A DNA stretch of 64,000 nt from Neobittarella massiliensis (ex Bilen et al. 2018) (GTDB lineage: Bacteria; Bacillota; Clostridia; Oscillospirales; Ruminococcaceae). The translations under genes and the position numbers were made by a program. The number at the start of each line of letters is the position of its first letter. The first letter of the stretch is position 1. The notes under the pieces were generated by a model. The model did not search any database. It saw only the letters and a program-made list of their open reading frames with translations, and was not told where the DNA came from. Location: NCBI RefSeq assembly GCF_900289145.1, contig NZ_OKQO01000002.1, positions 288,926 to 352,925 on the forward strand, given 5' to 3'. This document shows, piece by piece, positions 18,393 through 26,413 of the stretch.

Positions 18393-18410
18393 GGTTAGCA
18401 TAAACTAACT
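18393..18410. promoter_or_regulatory. DtxR-like operator 3 (autoregulation)
   Basis: GGTTAGCATAAACTAACT on the plus strand lies 2 bp after the -10 of the regulator's own promoter. It is the third copy of the box seen at 10612 and 14739. Confidence 0.8.
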
Positions 18411-18412
18411 AT

Positions 18413-18441
18413 ATGTTATCATAATTTCTGCGCCCCGTCAA
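18413..18441 (-). promoter_or_regulatory. Promoter of the DtxR-family gene
   Basis: Minus strand TTGACG (18436-18441), 17 bp, TAACAT (18413-18418). Confidence 0.75.
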
Positions 18442-18462
18442 GTTCGGGGAGGGAATTGCCCA

Positions 18463-18492
18463 TTGAAATACATGGGGGCAAACGTGTATAAT
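18463..18492 (+). promoter_or_regulatory. Promoter of tgt
   Basis: TTGAAA, 18 bp, TATAAT, about 90 bp before the tgt start and divergent from the DtxR-family promoter. Confidence 0.7.
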
Positions 18493-18581
18493 AATAAAAT
18501 AGCTGTTTATACGCAATACTTGGCATGCGGCGGTGGCAGCGCCTGCGGGCCCAAGATCATAACCATTTGAGGAAGTGACCT

Positions 18582-19712
18582 ATGTACACCTTAAAAAAAC
18601 AGGTAGGACATGCCCGCAGGGGCGAATTTAAGACCGTGCACGGCACCGTACAGACCCCGGCATTTATGAATGTAGGTACGGTGGCGGCCATCAAAGGAGG
18701 GCTATCCTCGTACGACCTGAAAGATATCCGCACCCAGGTGGAGCTGTGTAATACCTATCATCTGCACCTGCGACCCGGTGACAAGCTCATCCACGAGCTG
18801 GGCGGCCTGCACAAGTTTATGGGCTGGGACCGTCCCATCCTCACCGACAGCGGCGGCTTTCAGGTGTTCTCGCTGGCCAAGCTGCGCAAGATCAAGGAAG
18901 AAGGGGTGCATTTTTCCTCTCACATCGACGGGCGCAAGATCTTTATGGGCCCCGAGGAGAGCATGCAGATCCAGTCGAACCTGGCTTCGACCATTGCTAT
19001 GGCTTTTGATGAGTGCATCCAGCTGCCGGCCGAATACGACTATGTAAAGCAGTCGTGCGACCGCACTTACCGCTGGCTGGTGCGCTGTAAGGCCGAGATG
19101 GACCGCCTGAACCAGCTCCCCGACCGCAATAATCCCCACCAGATGCTCTTTGGCATCAATCAGGGCGGGACCTATGAGGATATCCGCATTGAAAACGCCC
19201 GCCTCAACGCCCAGCTCGACCTGGACGGCCACGCGATAGGGGGGCTGGCGGTAGGGGAGCCCAAAGAGGAGATGTACCACATCATCTCGGTGGTGGACGA
19301 ATACCTGCCCCGGGATAAGCCGCGCTACCTGATGGGGGTGGGCACACCGGGAAATATCATCGAGGGCGTGGCCCGAGGTATAGATCTGTTTGACTGCGTG
19401 ATGCCCAGCCGCAATGCGCGCCACGGACACCTGTTTACCTGGGAGGGTATTCGCAACCTGAATAACGCCAAATACGAAAAAGATCTGCTGCCCATTGACC
19501 CCCAGTGTGACTGCCCGGTATGCAGCCGCCACAGCCGCGCCTATATCCGTCACCTTCTGCGCGCCGGTGAGACGCTGGGACAGCGCCTGACGGTGATGCA
19601 CAACCTGTATTTTTACAACCGCCTGCTCGAGCGCATTCGCGAGGCGCTGGAAAATGATACGTTTGAGCAGTTTAGAGCGCAGTACGTGGATGTTTTGGAC
19701 ACGCGCATATAA
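18582..19712 (+). CDS. tgt: tRNA-guanine transglycosylase
   Basis: A 376-residue TIM-barrel enzyme that exchanges G34 for preQ1 in tRNAs with GUN anticodons, the first tRNA step of queuosine synthesis. Visible motifs are TPAFMNVGTVAAIKG, LTDSGGFQVFSLA with a catalytic Asp, FGINQGGTYEDIR, GGLAVGEPKEEM, GIDLFDCVMPSRNARHG with the second Asp, and the zinc ligands in CDCPVCSRHSRAYIRHLL. Length is normal. QueA, the next enzyme of the pathway, is coded at 8116. tgt-yajC adjacency is common in bacteria. Confidence 0.98.
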   Translation: MYTLKKQVGHARRGEFKTVHGTVQTPAFMNVGTVAAIKGGLSSYDLKDIRTQVELCNTYHLHLRPGDKLIHELGGLHKFMGWDRPILTDSGGFQVFSLAKLRKIKEEGVHFSSHIDGRKIFMGPEESMQIQSNLASTIAMAFDECIQLPAEYDYVKQSCDRTYRWLVRCKAEMDRLNQLPDRNNPHQMLFGINQGGTYEDIRIENARLNAQLDLDGHAIGGLAVGEPKEEMYHIISVVDEYLPRDKPRYLMGVGTPGNIIEGVARGIDLFDCVMPSRNARHGHLFTWEGIRNLNNAKYEKDLLPIDPQCDCPVCSRHSRAYIRHLLRAGETLGQRLTVMHNLYFYNRLLERIREALENDTFEQFRAQYVDVLDTRI

Positions 19713-19771
19713 TCGGCAGCTTTTAGGCAGCAGAATACGGCGATAGTTTTGCAGGGGATACCAAAAAAACA

Positions 19772-19800
19772 TTGTATTTCCCAGTATCTGCTTGTATAAT
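19772..19800 (+). promoter_or_regulatory. Promoter of yajC
   Basis: TTGTAT, 17 bp, TATAAT, 35 bp before the yajC start. Confidence 0.8.
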
Positions 19801-19834
19801 AAATATGTACTGTTAATTTTTTGGAGGTCTATCA

Positions 19835-20158
19835 ATGTCTAATCTTACCGTACTGGCCGCGGCCAGCAGCAGTTCCAGCAGCGGCATGAGCTTGCTCACA
19901 TCCTTTTTGCCCATGCTCATCATCCTGGTCGTGTTTTATTTTATGCTCATTCGTCCCCAGAGCAAGAAGGACAAAGCGCTGAAAAAAATGCGTGAAGAGC
20001 TGAGCATCGGCGACGAGATCACCACCATCGGCGGTATCGTGGGCCGGGTCGTATCGATCAAAGACGACACCATCCTGATCGAGAGCGGCAGCGACCGCAC
20101 CAAGGTGCGCATCAAGAAATTTGCCGTTCAGGAAGTGGAGAAGATCGAGATCGACTGA
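19835..20158 (+). CDS. yajC: Preprotein translocase accessory subunit YajC
   Basis: A 107-residue protein with one N-terminal membrane helix (SLLTSFLPMLIILVVFYFML) directly followed by the family mark IRPQSKKDK and a cytoplasmic domain with EELSIGDEITTIGGIVGRVV. YajC associates with SecDF in protein export. GGAGG lies 8 bp before the ATG. secD/secF are not present in the following 6 kb, so the usual yajC-secDF order is not kept. Confidence 0.96.
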   Translation: MSNLTVLAAASSSSSSGMSLLTSFLPMLIILVVFYFMLIRPQSKKDKALKKMREELSIGDEITTIGGIVGRVVSIKDDTILIESGSDRTKVRIKKFAVQEVEKIEID

Positions 20159-20215
20159 GTGTGCTCCTACGCACTGTGCCGGTCTACCGTTTATTGCTCG
20201 TGAAGTTTGTACATA

Positions 20216-20254
20216 GGGGGGGGGGCGCCTGCGGTACCGCCCCGCCACTTTTTT
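20216..20254 (+). terminator. G10 tract with weak hairpin and T-run after yajC
   Basis: Ten consecutive G residues at 20216-20225 lead into GGGGCG paired with CGCCCC and then CTTTTTTG. It may serve as the yajC terminator. The homopolymer is unusual for this window. Confidence 0.45.
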
Positions 20255-20341
20255 GCCTGTATCACCGCCGGGGGCCGGCATACCGGCGCCGATGCGCACA
20301 TATACATATCCCATAAAACTTGATTGATGGGGTGAGTGGGC

Positions 20342-20755
20342 ATGAAGGGCAGACAGCAGACCGCACGCGGTACCGGCGAGACAGGTACGATGGTAAAGAC
20401 GCTACTCTGGGGGACCGGAGGCGGAGCACTGCTGATGCTGATCTTGCTGTGCATCTGCGCAGCGGTAATGACGGTACAGGACTTTAACGTGACGGTGCTG
20501 CGCATCATCGCTTTGGCCACGCTGGGGTTGGGCGGTTTTGGTAGCGGCTTTTTAGCCGCCAAGCTGCGGCGCAAAAACGGCATGTTGATGGGGGCGCTAT
20601 CGGGCGCCGCACTGATGGTGATCCTGGTGCTGCTCTCGCTCATCTTTTTTGGCTTTCACTTTGGCGGTCAGCTCATCACCAAAGTGGCTATTGGGGTGCT
20701 GGCCGGTGCACTGGGCGGCGTTTTGGGCGTAAATCACCGCAAAAAACACCACTAG
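20342..20755 (+). CDS. TIGR04086-type small membrane protein
   Basis: A 137-residue protein with four hydrophobic helices (from about residues 18-40, 50-72, 80-100 and 108-130). The pattern GSGFLAAKLRRKNGMLMGALSGA and the glycine-rich last helix match the YrzE-like TIGR04086 family, which in Clostridia commonly follows yajC. Function is unknown. GTG at 20336 is an alternative start; the ATG at 20342 is a better fit with the GGGGTGA site. Confidence 0.8.
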   Translation: MKGRQQTARGTGETGTMVKTLLWGTGGGALLMLILLCICAAVMTVQDFNVTVLRIIALATLGLGGFGSGFLAAKLRRKNGMLMGALSGAALMVILVLLSLIFFGFHFGGQLITKVAIGVLAGALGGVLGVNHRKKHH

Positions 20756-20852
20756 CGTTTTATAAAGTAAGGTGTAGCGGAGGTAAAAGTACTGCCGTAC
20801 GTGATCGATACGGCCCCGCCGGTGGGGCGCAGCAGCAATATAGAGAGAACAG

Positions 20853-20893
20853 AAAAGGCAGCGGACCAAGATGGTTTGGTCCGCTGCCTTTTT
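20853..20893 (+). terminator. Terminator after the TIGR04086 gene
   Basis: AAAAGGCAGCGGACCAA pairs with TTGGTCCGCTGCCTTTTT across a four-base loop. Confidence 0.9.
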
Positions 20894-21294
20894 GCGCGTG
20901 AACGGCGTTGACGGCCATAGAGCGGCGGCGCATGAATAAAAAGAGTTATTGGCAACAGTGATGGTATGGGGAAAGCAGAATAGGCGCCGGACCATTTACC
21001 GTGCGCAGCGGGGGTGGATGCCCCATATAAGTACCGCGGCGGCCATGATGTTGCCGTGTCGGTACCAGAAGATCACATTTACGGCCAAGCTCCGCGAAGA
21101 CTGGTAGCGAGCAAGCAGCGCCGAGATCTGTGCAGGGGCGCAGGTGAGCGCATCGGGAACAAACAGCAGTTTTATGTGGGCAGCACCGAAAATACCAGCT
21201 GCCATTTACGACCGTGACACCCTGAAAAACACCGGATAAATCAAAGTCATGACTCCACCACCCGCTGAGACAGCCGGAATACTGGTAATAGAAA
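20894..21294. other. Intergenic region without a supported gene
   Basis: About 400 bases downstream of the EamA gene. A 69-codon open frame on the minus strand (20996-21205) has no ribosome site and no recognisable motif. It may be decayed coding sequence or chance. Confidence 0.4.
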
Positions 21295-22161
21295 TCACGG
21301 CAGGAGCATGATGAGCGTGCCAGAGACGATAAAGCCCAGCCCGACAGCTGCTTTTTTAGATAACTTTTCGTGAAATACAAAATAGGAGAACGCCACCGTC
21401 ACCAGGATACTGAGCTTATCGATGGGGACGACGATGCTGGCGGGCCCATTTTGCAGTGCGCGGTAGTAGCAGAGCCACGAGGCCCCGGTGGTGACCCCAG
21501 AGAGACAGATAAAACCGAGCTCTTGGGGAGATATCTTTTTTACCGTGTGTGTTTTACCCTCGGTCAGTACCATCAGCCAGGCCATGATGAGCACCACCCC
21601 GGTGCGGATGGCAGTGCCGAGATTGGATTCGATACCGGAGATGCCGACTTTGCCGAGAATGGAAGTGAGACTGGCAAAAACAGCTGAGCCGACAGCGCAG
21701 AGCAGCCAGTGCTCGCCTTTTTGAGGGCGGCCGACGGACGGGCTCCGCCGCTCGATCATGAGGTAGGTACCGGCGGCGATCGAAACGACGCCGACAGCGC
21801 CGGACAGCCGAAGCGGTTCGCGCAGCAGGATGCAGGCCAACAGGATGGTGAGGATGACGCTGGATTTGTCGATGGGGACGACCTTATTGATATCGCCCAG
21901 CTGCAGCGCCCTAAAATAGCACAGCCACGAGGCACCGGTAGCCAGCCCTGACAGCACCAAAAAGAGCCAGGTGCGGCCGCTGATCTGCGAAATTTGAGAC
22001 TGTGAACCGACCAAAAAGACCATGAGCCAGGAGAAGGCCCATACGATGATGGTGCGGATCGCGGTCGCGGTGGTAGAATCTGTTTTTCGAATACCGCATT
22101 TGGCCAGGATAGAGGTGACACCGGCAAAAAAAGCCGAGCCACAGGCAAATAGGACCCACAT
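21295..22161 (-). CDS. EamA-family (DMT) transporter
   Basis: A 288-residue membrane protein made of two homologous halves of five helices each. The internal repeat is strong: GASWLCYFRALQLGDINKVV in the first half and GASWLCYYRALQNGPASIVV in the second, each followed by PIDK(S/L)S. DMT transporters move small metabolites, often amino acids or drugs, across the inner membrane. The ATG at 22161 follows an AGGGGG site; the long upstream open frame has no support. An extended -10 lies at 22244-22249. Substrate unknown. Confidence 0.9.
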   Translation of the reverse strand: MWVLFACGSAFFAGVTSILAKCGIRKTDSTTATAIRTIIVWAFSWLMVFLVGSQSQISQISGRTWLFLVLSGLATGASWLCYFRALQLGDINKVVPIDKSSVILTILLACILLREPLRLSGAVGVVSIAAGTYLMIERRSPSVGRPQKGEHWLLCAVGSAVFASLTSILGKVGISGIESNLGTAIRTGVVLIMAWLMVLTEGKTHTVKKISPQELGFICLSGVTTGASWLCYYRALQNGPASIVVPIDKLSILVTVAFSYFVFHEKLSKKAAVGLGFIVSGTLIMLLP

Positions 22162-22243
22162 ATCGGCTATCCCCCTAAATGATGTGTGCTGTTGCTGTGT
22201 ACTGTACGCTGTGTTTGCCATACAGCTGTATATGTTCCCCTTT

Positions 22244-22249
22244 ATTATA
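22244..22249 (-). promoter_or_regulatory. Extended -10 element of the EamA gene
   Basis: TG-C-TATAAT on the minus strand, about 85 bp before the start. No good -35 was found. Confidence 0.55.
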
Positions 22250-22384
22250 GCATATAGCACTGTGACAGCTACCGGTGAAAAAGATCGGCAAAAATAGCTG
22301 CACAAACTTGCTGGGCCTACCCTAAAGCGGGACGGTAATGCGCGTTTGCATCTCTTAACAAGCTTCTTGTGCGCATGGCAGCGC

Positions 22385-22413
22385 TTGTGTTTTGACAGGC
22401 TTTTTTCTATAAT
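22385..22413 (+). promoter_or_regulatory. Promoter of proC
   Basis: TTGTGT, 17 bp, TATAAT, 80 bp before the proC start codon. Confidence 0.65.
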
Positions 22414-22493
22414 AGGGGAAGATGCTTTAGCCGGCCCACAGGGGAGCCTGAACGGGCGGCGCGAGCTGGTGATTGCCAAAAGGAGTGTTTGCT

Positions 22494-23309
22494 TTGAATA
22501 CGGAGACGATCGGTTTTATTGGCGCTGGCAATATGGCAGAGGCCATTATTAAAGGCATAGACGGCAGCGGCTTGGTGCCGGCGGCCAATATTGGGGTATG
22601 CGATATCAGCCACCAGCGCCTGGAGCACTTTGCCGCGCTGGGCCACCAGACTTTTTCGGACGCGGGGGACTGTGCGAAATTTGCCCAGTACCTATTTTTA
22701 TCGGTAAAGCCGCAGCAGATAGACGACGTGCTGGATGCGCTCTCTTCTCAGATCCACGACGATATGGTGGTGGTGTCGATCGCCGCCGGCATTACCGCCC
22801 CGTATATTCGGCAGAGGTTGGGGCGGCCACAGCTGCAGGTGGTACCGGTGATGCCGAATACCCCGCTGCTCATCGGTGAAGGGGCGGTCGCTATTGGCCG
22901 TGGGCCGCAGACCGCGCCCCAGGCACTGCAGTTTGTTGGGGATATTTTTGCAGCCAGCGGTAAGGTGTGGTACATCGACGAGGATAAGCTCAATGAGATC
23001 ATCCCCGCCAATGGCAGCTCGCCGGCCTTTATCTACTTTTACACCAAGCTGTTTTGCGACTGCCTGCACCAGCAGTACGGCATCGACCGCGAGATGGCCA
23101 AAGAGATGTTTTGCCAGACACTGATCGGCTCGGCCAAGATGATGCTGGCCCCCGGGGCAGATATCGATGACCTGATCGCCAAGGTATGCTCGAAGGGCGG
23201 CACTACTATTGCCGGTATCGACGGCTTTGTAGAAAAGGGGATGCCCCAGGCGGTGGAGCACGGCATCAAGGCTTGTGTGGACCGCGCCTATGAGCTGGGC
23301 AAAAAGTAA
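22494..23309 (+). CDS. proC: Pyrroline-5-carboxylate reductase
   Basis: A 271-residue NAD(P)H enzyme for the last step of proline synthesis. The N-terminal Rossmann motif is TIGFIGAGNMAEAIIKG; LSVKPQQIDDVL, VVPVMPNTP and the C-terminal signature GGTTIAGIDGFVEKG follow. The start is a TTG at 22494, 8 bp after AAGGAG, which gives the standard N-terminus. Monocistronic by appearance, with spoIIM starting 69 bp later. Confidence 0.96.
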   Translation: MNTETIGFIGAGNMAEAIIKGIDGSGLVPAANIGVCDISHQRLEHFAALGHQTFSDAGDCAKFAQYLFLSVKPQQIDDVLDALSSQIHDDMVVVSIAAGITAPYIRQRLGRPQLQVVPVMPNTPLLIGEGAVAIGRGPQTAPQALQFVGDIFAASGKVWYIDEDKLNEIIPANGSSPAFIYFYTKLFCDCLHQQYGIDREMAKEMFCQTLIGSAKMMLAPGADIDDLIAKVCSKGGTTIAGIDGFVEKGMPQAVEHGIKACVDRAYELGKK

Positions 23310-23378
23310 AACTGCCGGCAGCTTGTACTAGATGGGTAGCTTGTCTCATATATATCTCTTGTGACAGGAGGTATTGGT

Positions 23379-24008
23379 ATGAGACGAACTTCAGGCCGGC
23401 CCGGCCGCCCACACCGCGGCGGGGCGGCACCTTTTTTAGATCCGCTCACCACCAGTTTGGCAGTCGCTTTTTTTCTGGGGCTGCTGGCTGGAGCGCTGAC
23501 GGTACCGGCCATGCGCCAGCACAGCGGTGATCTGTTTTTTGGCAGCTGTATGCGCCTGGTGCAGACGGCTGTATCCAACCAGCTGTGGCACATGGCGGTA
23601 AGTGCCTTTTTGCTGCCGCTTTTCTTGCTGTTGTGCCTGCTTTTGAGCGCCTTTAGCGGGGTGGGCATCCCGTTTTGCTACGGGATCGTGGCCGTTTACG
23701 GCTTTGGCAGCGGCTTAGTAGGCGGGTACCTGTACAGCGCCTATAGCGGCAGCGGTATCTTATTTAACCTGCTGATGCTGCTGCCGGCGACGGTGCTCAC
23801 GGCGGTGGCGATGATCTGCTTTGCCCGGCTGTGCACCTCTTGCGCATATCTGGTGTGCAAGGACCTGTTTTTAGGGGAAAAACAGGAGCTGGCCGGCCGC
23901 TTTAAAAAGCTGCGCGGCAGTGTACTGGTGGCGGGCGGGCTGTGCCTGTTGGCCGCCGGCGTCAAAGTGCTCTGCTTTTTGATATTTTCGGCCCACATAC
24001 AGGTATAG
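23379..24008 (+). CDS. spoIIM: Stage II sporulation protein M-like membrane protein
   Basis: A 209-residue protein with a short basic N-terminus and about five hydrophobic helices. The arrangement and the segment FSGVGIPFCYGIVAVYGFGSG fit the SpoIIM/DUF95 family. SpoIIM acts with SpoIID and SpoIIP in septal peptidoglycan thinning and engulfment of the forespore. An AGGAGG precedes the ATG. A Xer-type recombinase gene follows 19 bp downstream; a spoIIM-xer order occurs in other Clostridia as far as I know. The assignment rests on topology and context more than on strong motifs. Confidence 0.75.
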   Translation: MRRTSGRPGRPHRGGAAPFLDPLTTSLAVAFFLGLLAGALTVPAMRQHSGDLFFGSCMRLVQTAVSNQLWHMAVSAFLLPLFLLLCLLLSAFSGVGIPFCYGIVAVYGFGSGLVGGYLYSAYSGSGILFNLLMLLPATVLTAVAMICFARLCTSCAYLVCKDLFLGEKQELAGRFKKLRGSVLVAGGLCLLAAGVKVLCFLIFSAHIQV

Positions 24009-24027
24009 GGACCACGAGAGGGGAGGT

Positions 24028-24951
24028 GTGACGACAGTGTATGCCATCATAGACAGTTTTGACGAGCACCTGGCTGCCGCCAAAGTCGCCGCCAATACTC
24101 GGCGCGCCTATTGCCTGGACGTGCAGGCATTTTTGGAGTACTGCCGCTTTGAGGGCGATGTGGACAGCATCACCTACCCGGCGGTAGAGCGCTACCTGCA
24201 GCACTTAAAGGAGCAGGGCAACAAGGTATCGACCATCAACCGCAAGATCTCCTCGATAAATGCGCTGGTAAAGTACCTGAAAGCGATCGACTTGTTTTCG
24301 TATAATCAGCTGTCGGCCATCCCTCTGCAGCAGAATAAAAAGCCCCGCAAATACCCCGAGATCCTGTCGCCCCAACAGATCGACACGCTGTTTGCGGCGA
24401 TCGATACCGGGACCGCCAAGGGGCTGCGGGACCGCACCATGATCGAGCTGCTCTACGCCAGTGGCATACCGGTAAAAGATCTTTTACAGCTACAGCTGAC
24501 CCAGCTCGACATACCGCGGGCGCTCATCACCATCTACGGGGCGCAGGGGCCGCGGCAGATACCGCTCTACAAGGGATTTTTGGCCACTTTAGAGCAGTAT
24601 TTACAGCAGGTGCGGCCCCAACTGATGTGCACAGCACCAAAGAGCCAGCTGGTGTTTGCCAACTTAAAAGGCGGGCCCATATCCAGACAGGGCTTTTGTA
24701 AGCTGTTTCACGGCTATGTAGAAAAGGCCGGGTTGGGGCCGTACATCACCCCCAAGACATTGCGGCAGTCGTTTACGGTACATCTGCTGGAGGACGGCGC
24801 CCCGCTCAAGCACGTGCAGGAGCTGTCGGGGCACCTGGCGCATTCGACTACCGAGTTTTACCAGCGTGTGCTGCAAAATGAGGCCAAGACCTCGTACAAG
24901 ATCCACCATCCCAAATTTAAAAAGAGACCACTGAAAAAAGGAGAGGTTTAG
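24028..24951 (+). CDS. Xer-type tyrosine recombinase with degenerate active site
   Basis: A 307-residue protein with the N-terminal SAM-like core-binding domain (1-100) and C-terminal catalytic fold of XerC/XerD. Of the usual residues, the first Arg is replaced by Pro148 (YASGIPVKDL, normally ATGLRVSEL); the beta-hairpin Lys is missing (GAQGPRQIPL, normally GKGxKxR); the His of HxLR is Lys243 (TPKTLRQSF). Arg246, His269 and Tyr278 remain. It is unlikely to catalyse strand exchange alone. GTG start. It could still bind DNA or form complexes with an active partner such as the recombinase at 26414. Confidence 0.88.
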   Translation: MTTVYAIIDSFDEHLAAAKVAANTRRAYCLDVQAFLEYCRFEGDVDSITYPAVERYLQHLKEQGNKVSTINRKISSINALVKYLKAIDLFSYNQLSAIPLQQNKKPRKYPEILSPQQIDTLFAAIDTGTAKGLRDRTMIELLYASGIPVKDLLQLQLTQLDIPRALITIYGAQGPRQIPLYKGFLATLEQYLQQVRPQLMCTAPKSQLVFANLKGGPISRQGFCKLFHGYVEKAGLGPYITPKTLRQSFTVHLLEDGAPLKHVQELSGHLAHSTTEFYQRVLQNEAKTSYKIHHPKFKKRPLKKGEV

Positions 24952-25572
24952 ATGCGTGTAGTATTGATAAATGGAAGCCCGCACAAAAACGGCAACACCG
25001 CTTTAGCGCTGCAGACGGTAGCTGACGCACTGCAGGAGCGAGGCATCGAGACTGAGACCATACAGGTGGGCAATAGGATGATCCGCGGCTGTATGGCCTG
25101 TGGGGCGTGCAGCAAGACCGGCCGCTGTGCTTTTGAAAAAGACGACTTTCACGCGCTGTGCGAGAAGGTCTATACGGCAGACGGCCTGATCATCGGCAGC
25201 CCGGTATACTATGCCGGTGTGGCCGGCACCATGAAGGCATTTTTGGACAAGCTGTTTTACGCCAGTGCCGGCTGCATGCGGCACAAAGTCGGTGCGGCGG
25301 TAGCTGTGTTGCGGCGCAGCGGCGGTATGAGCACCTTTGATGAGCTCAACCACTATTTTCTTATCTCGGAGATGGTGGTGGCCCCCTCGAGCTACTGGAA
25401 CATCATCCACGGGGCCAAACCGGGAGAGGCGGCCCAGGACGCCGAGGGGCTAGACACCCTGCGCGTGCTGGCGGCCAACATGGCTTGGCTGCTGCAGATG
25501 AAAGAACAGACCGCAAAGACGCTGCCCCCGCCGCCGGCGATAGACCGCGCCCGCACCAATTTTATTCGCTGA
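24952..25572 (+). CDS. NAD(P)H-dependent FMN reductase / flavodoxin-fold protein
   Basis: A 206-residue cytoplasmic flavoprotein of the iron-sulfur flavoprotein/FMN-reductase group. The FMN phosphate loop is INGSPHKNGNT near the start; a cysteine cluster CMACGACSKTGRC lies near residue 46, and GSPVYYAGVAGTMKAFLDK follows. The compact Cys motif recalls Isf-type [4Fe-4S] binding but is not proof. The ATG directly follows the recombinase stop, with AAGGAGAGG inside that gene, so the two are cotranscribed. Electron partner unknown. Confidence 0.87.
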   Translation: MRVVLINGSPHKNGNTALALQTVADALQERGIETETIQVGNRMIRGCMACGACSKTGRCAFEKDDFHALCEKVYTADGLIIGSPVYYAGVAGTMKAFLDKLFYASAGCMRHKVGAAVAVLRRSGGMSTFDELNHYFLISEMVVAPSSYWNIIHGAKPGEAAQDAEGLDTLRVLAANMAWLLQMKEQTAKTLPPPPAIDRARTNFIR

Positions 25573-25945
25573 TCATGTTTTTCGTGAGCTCCTTGTTCTC
25601 GTGCACAGTAACAAGCTTTCTGTGTGCGGAGCGGGAGCTCTTGACTTATGTATGAGAGACAAAAGTTGACACGGTGAAAGAGTGGGGGAGCGGCTGTTGG
25701 GGGCTGTGTATCGGCACTGAAAAGTGGTCTTGTGCGACCAGGACTAAGACGGTAGGTGCTTGGGTGCTGCCAGGGAAGTGATCGCATACTATTTTTTGAG
25801 ATATGGGGCAATATAGATGTTATATAGCGGCAATCTGGGCACTTGCTGGCGAGGAAAAAGCCGGGCTGTACTACTTTTTCGTGACTGGCCGCCGCCGGAC
25901 GAGACTGGATGAGACAAAATACAGCAGAAGGGGCGTACGTGCATT
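25573..25945 (+). other. Intergenic region before the DUF2200 gene
   Basis: About 370 bases with no supported gene on either strand. A weak promoter-like pair, TTGAGA and TTATAT with 18 bp between, occurs near 25796-25825. Nothing else stands out. Confidence 0.4.
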
Positions 25946-26311
25946 ATGGAAGATACACGGATATACCAAATGCGATTTTCGAAAATATACCAGCTGCTCA
26001 TTGACAAGGCCAACCGAAAGGGGCGGACAAAAAATGAGGTGGATGAGATCATCCACTGGCTTACAGGATATTGCCAGACAGAGCTCGACCAGCTGGCAGA
26101 AGGGGAGAGCACCTACGCCGCCTTTTTCGAGGGTGCGCCGGCGATGAACCCGCACCGCAAGCTAATCAAGGGGACAGTATGCGGGGTGCGGGTGGAAGCG
26201 ATACAGCAGCCGCTGATGCAGGAGATCCGATATCTTGACAAATTGATCGATGAATTGGCGAAAGGTAAGGCGCTGGATCGGATACTGCGGGCGGAGCAGC
26301 GTATTGATTGA
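25946..26311 (+). CDS. DUF2200 family protein
   Basis: A 121-residue soluble protein. [20 protein letters not shown] and [16 protein letters not shown] at the N-terminus match DUF2200; the second half holds [21 protein letters not shown]. The family has no established function. The ribosome site is weak (AGAAGGGG). It is convergent with the XerC-like gene, with a shared terminator between them. Confidence 0.87.
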   Translation: MEDTRIYQMRFSKIYQLLIDKANRKGRTKNEVDEIIHWLTGYCQTELDQLAEGESTYAAFFEGAPAMNPHRKLIKGTVCGVRVEAIQQPLMQEIRYLDKLIDELAKGKALDRILRAEQRID

Positions 26312-26322
26312 AACGGCAGAGC

Positions 26323-26370
26323 AAAGAGCAGATCGAGCGGTTTTGTGCGCGCTCGGTCTGCTCTTCTGTT
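26323..26370. terminator. Terminator between DUF2200 and the XerC-like gene
   Basis: AAGAGCAGATCGAGCG pairs with CGCTCGGTCTGCTCTT, then CTGTTT. It can serve both convergent genes. Confidence 0.75.
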
Positions 26371-26413
26371 TGCGTTGTAATTGGTTCTATATGCCATATG
26401 TAAAGTACAGTGC

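Noticed and set aside
18357..18401. ATG start at 18401 for the DtxR-family gene
   Set aside because: It would add a Cys/Tyr-rich leader atypical for the family and put the start codon inside the operator; the TTG at 18356 has a better ribosome site.
20996..21205. 69-residue open frame downstream of the EamA gene
   Set aside because: No ribosome site, no motif, and no sensible composition.
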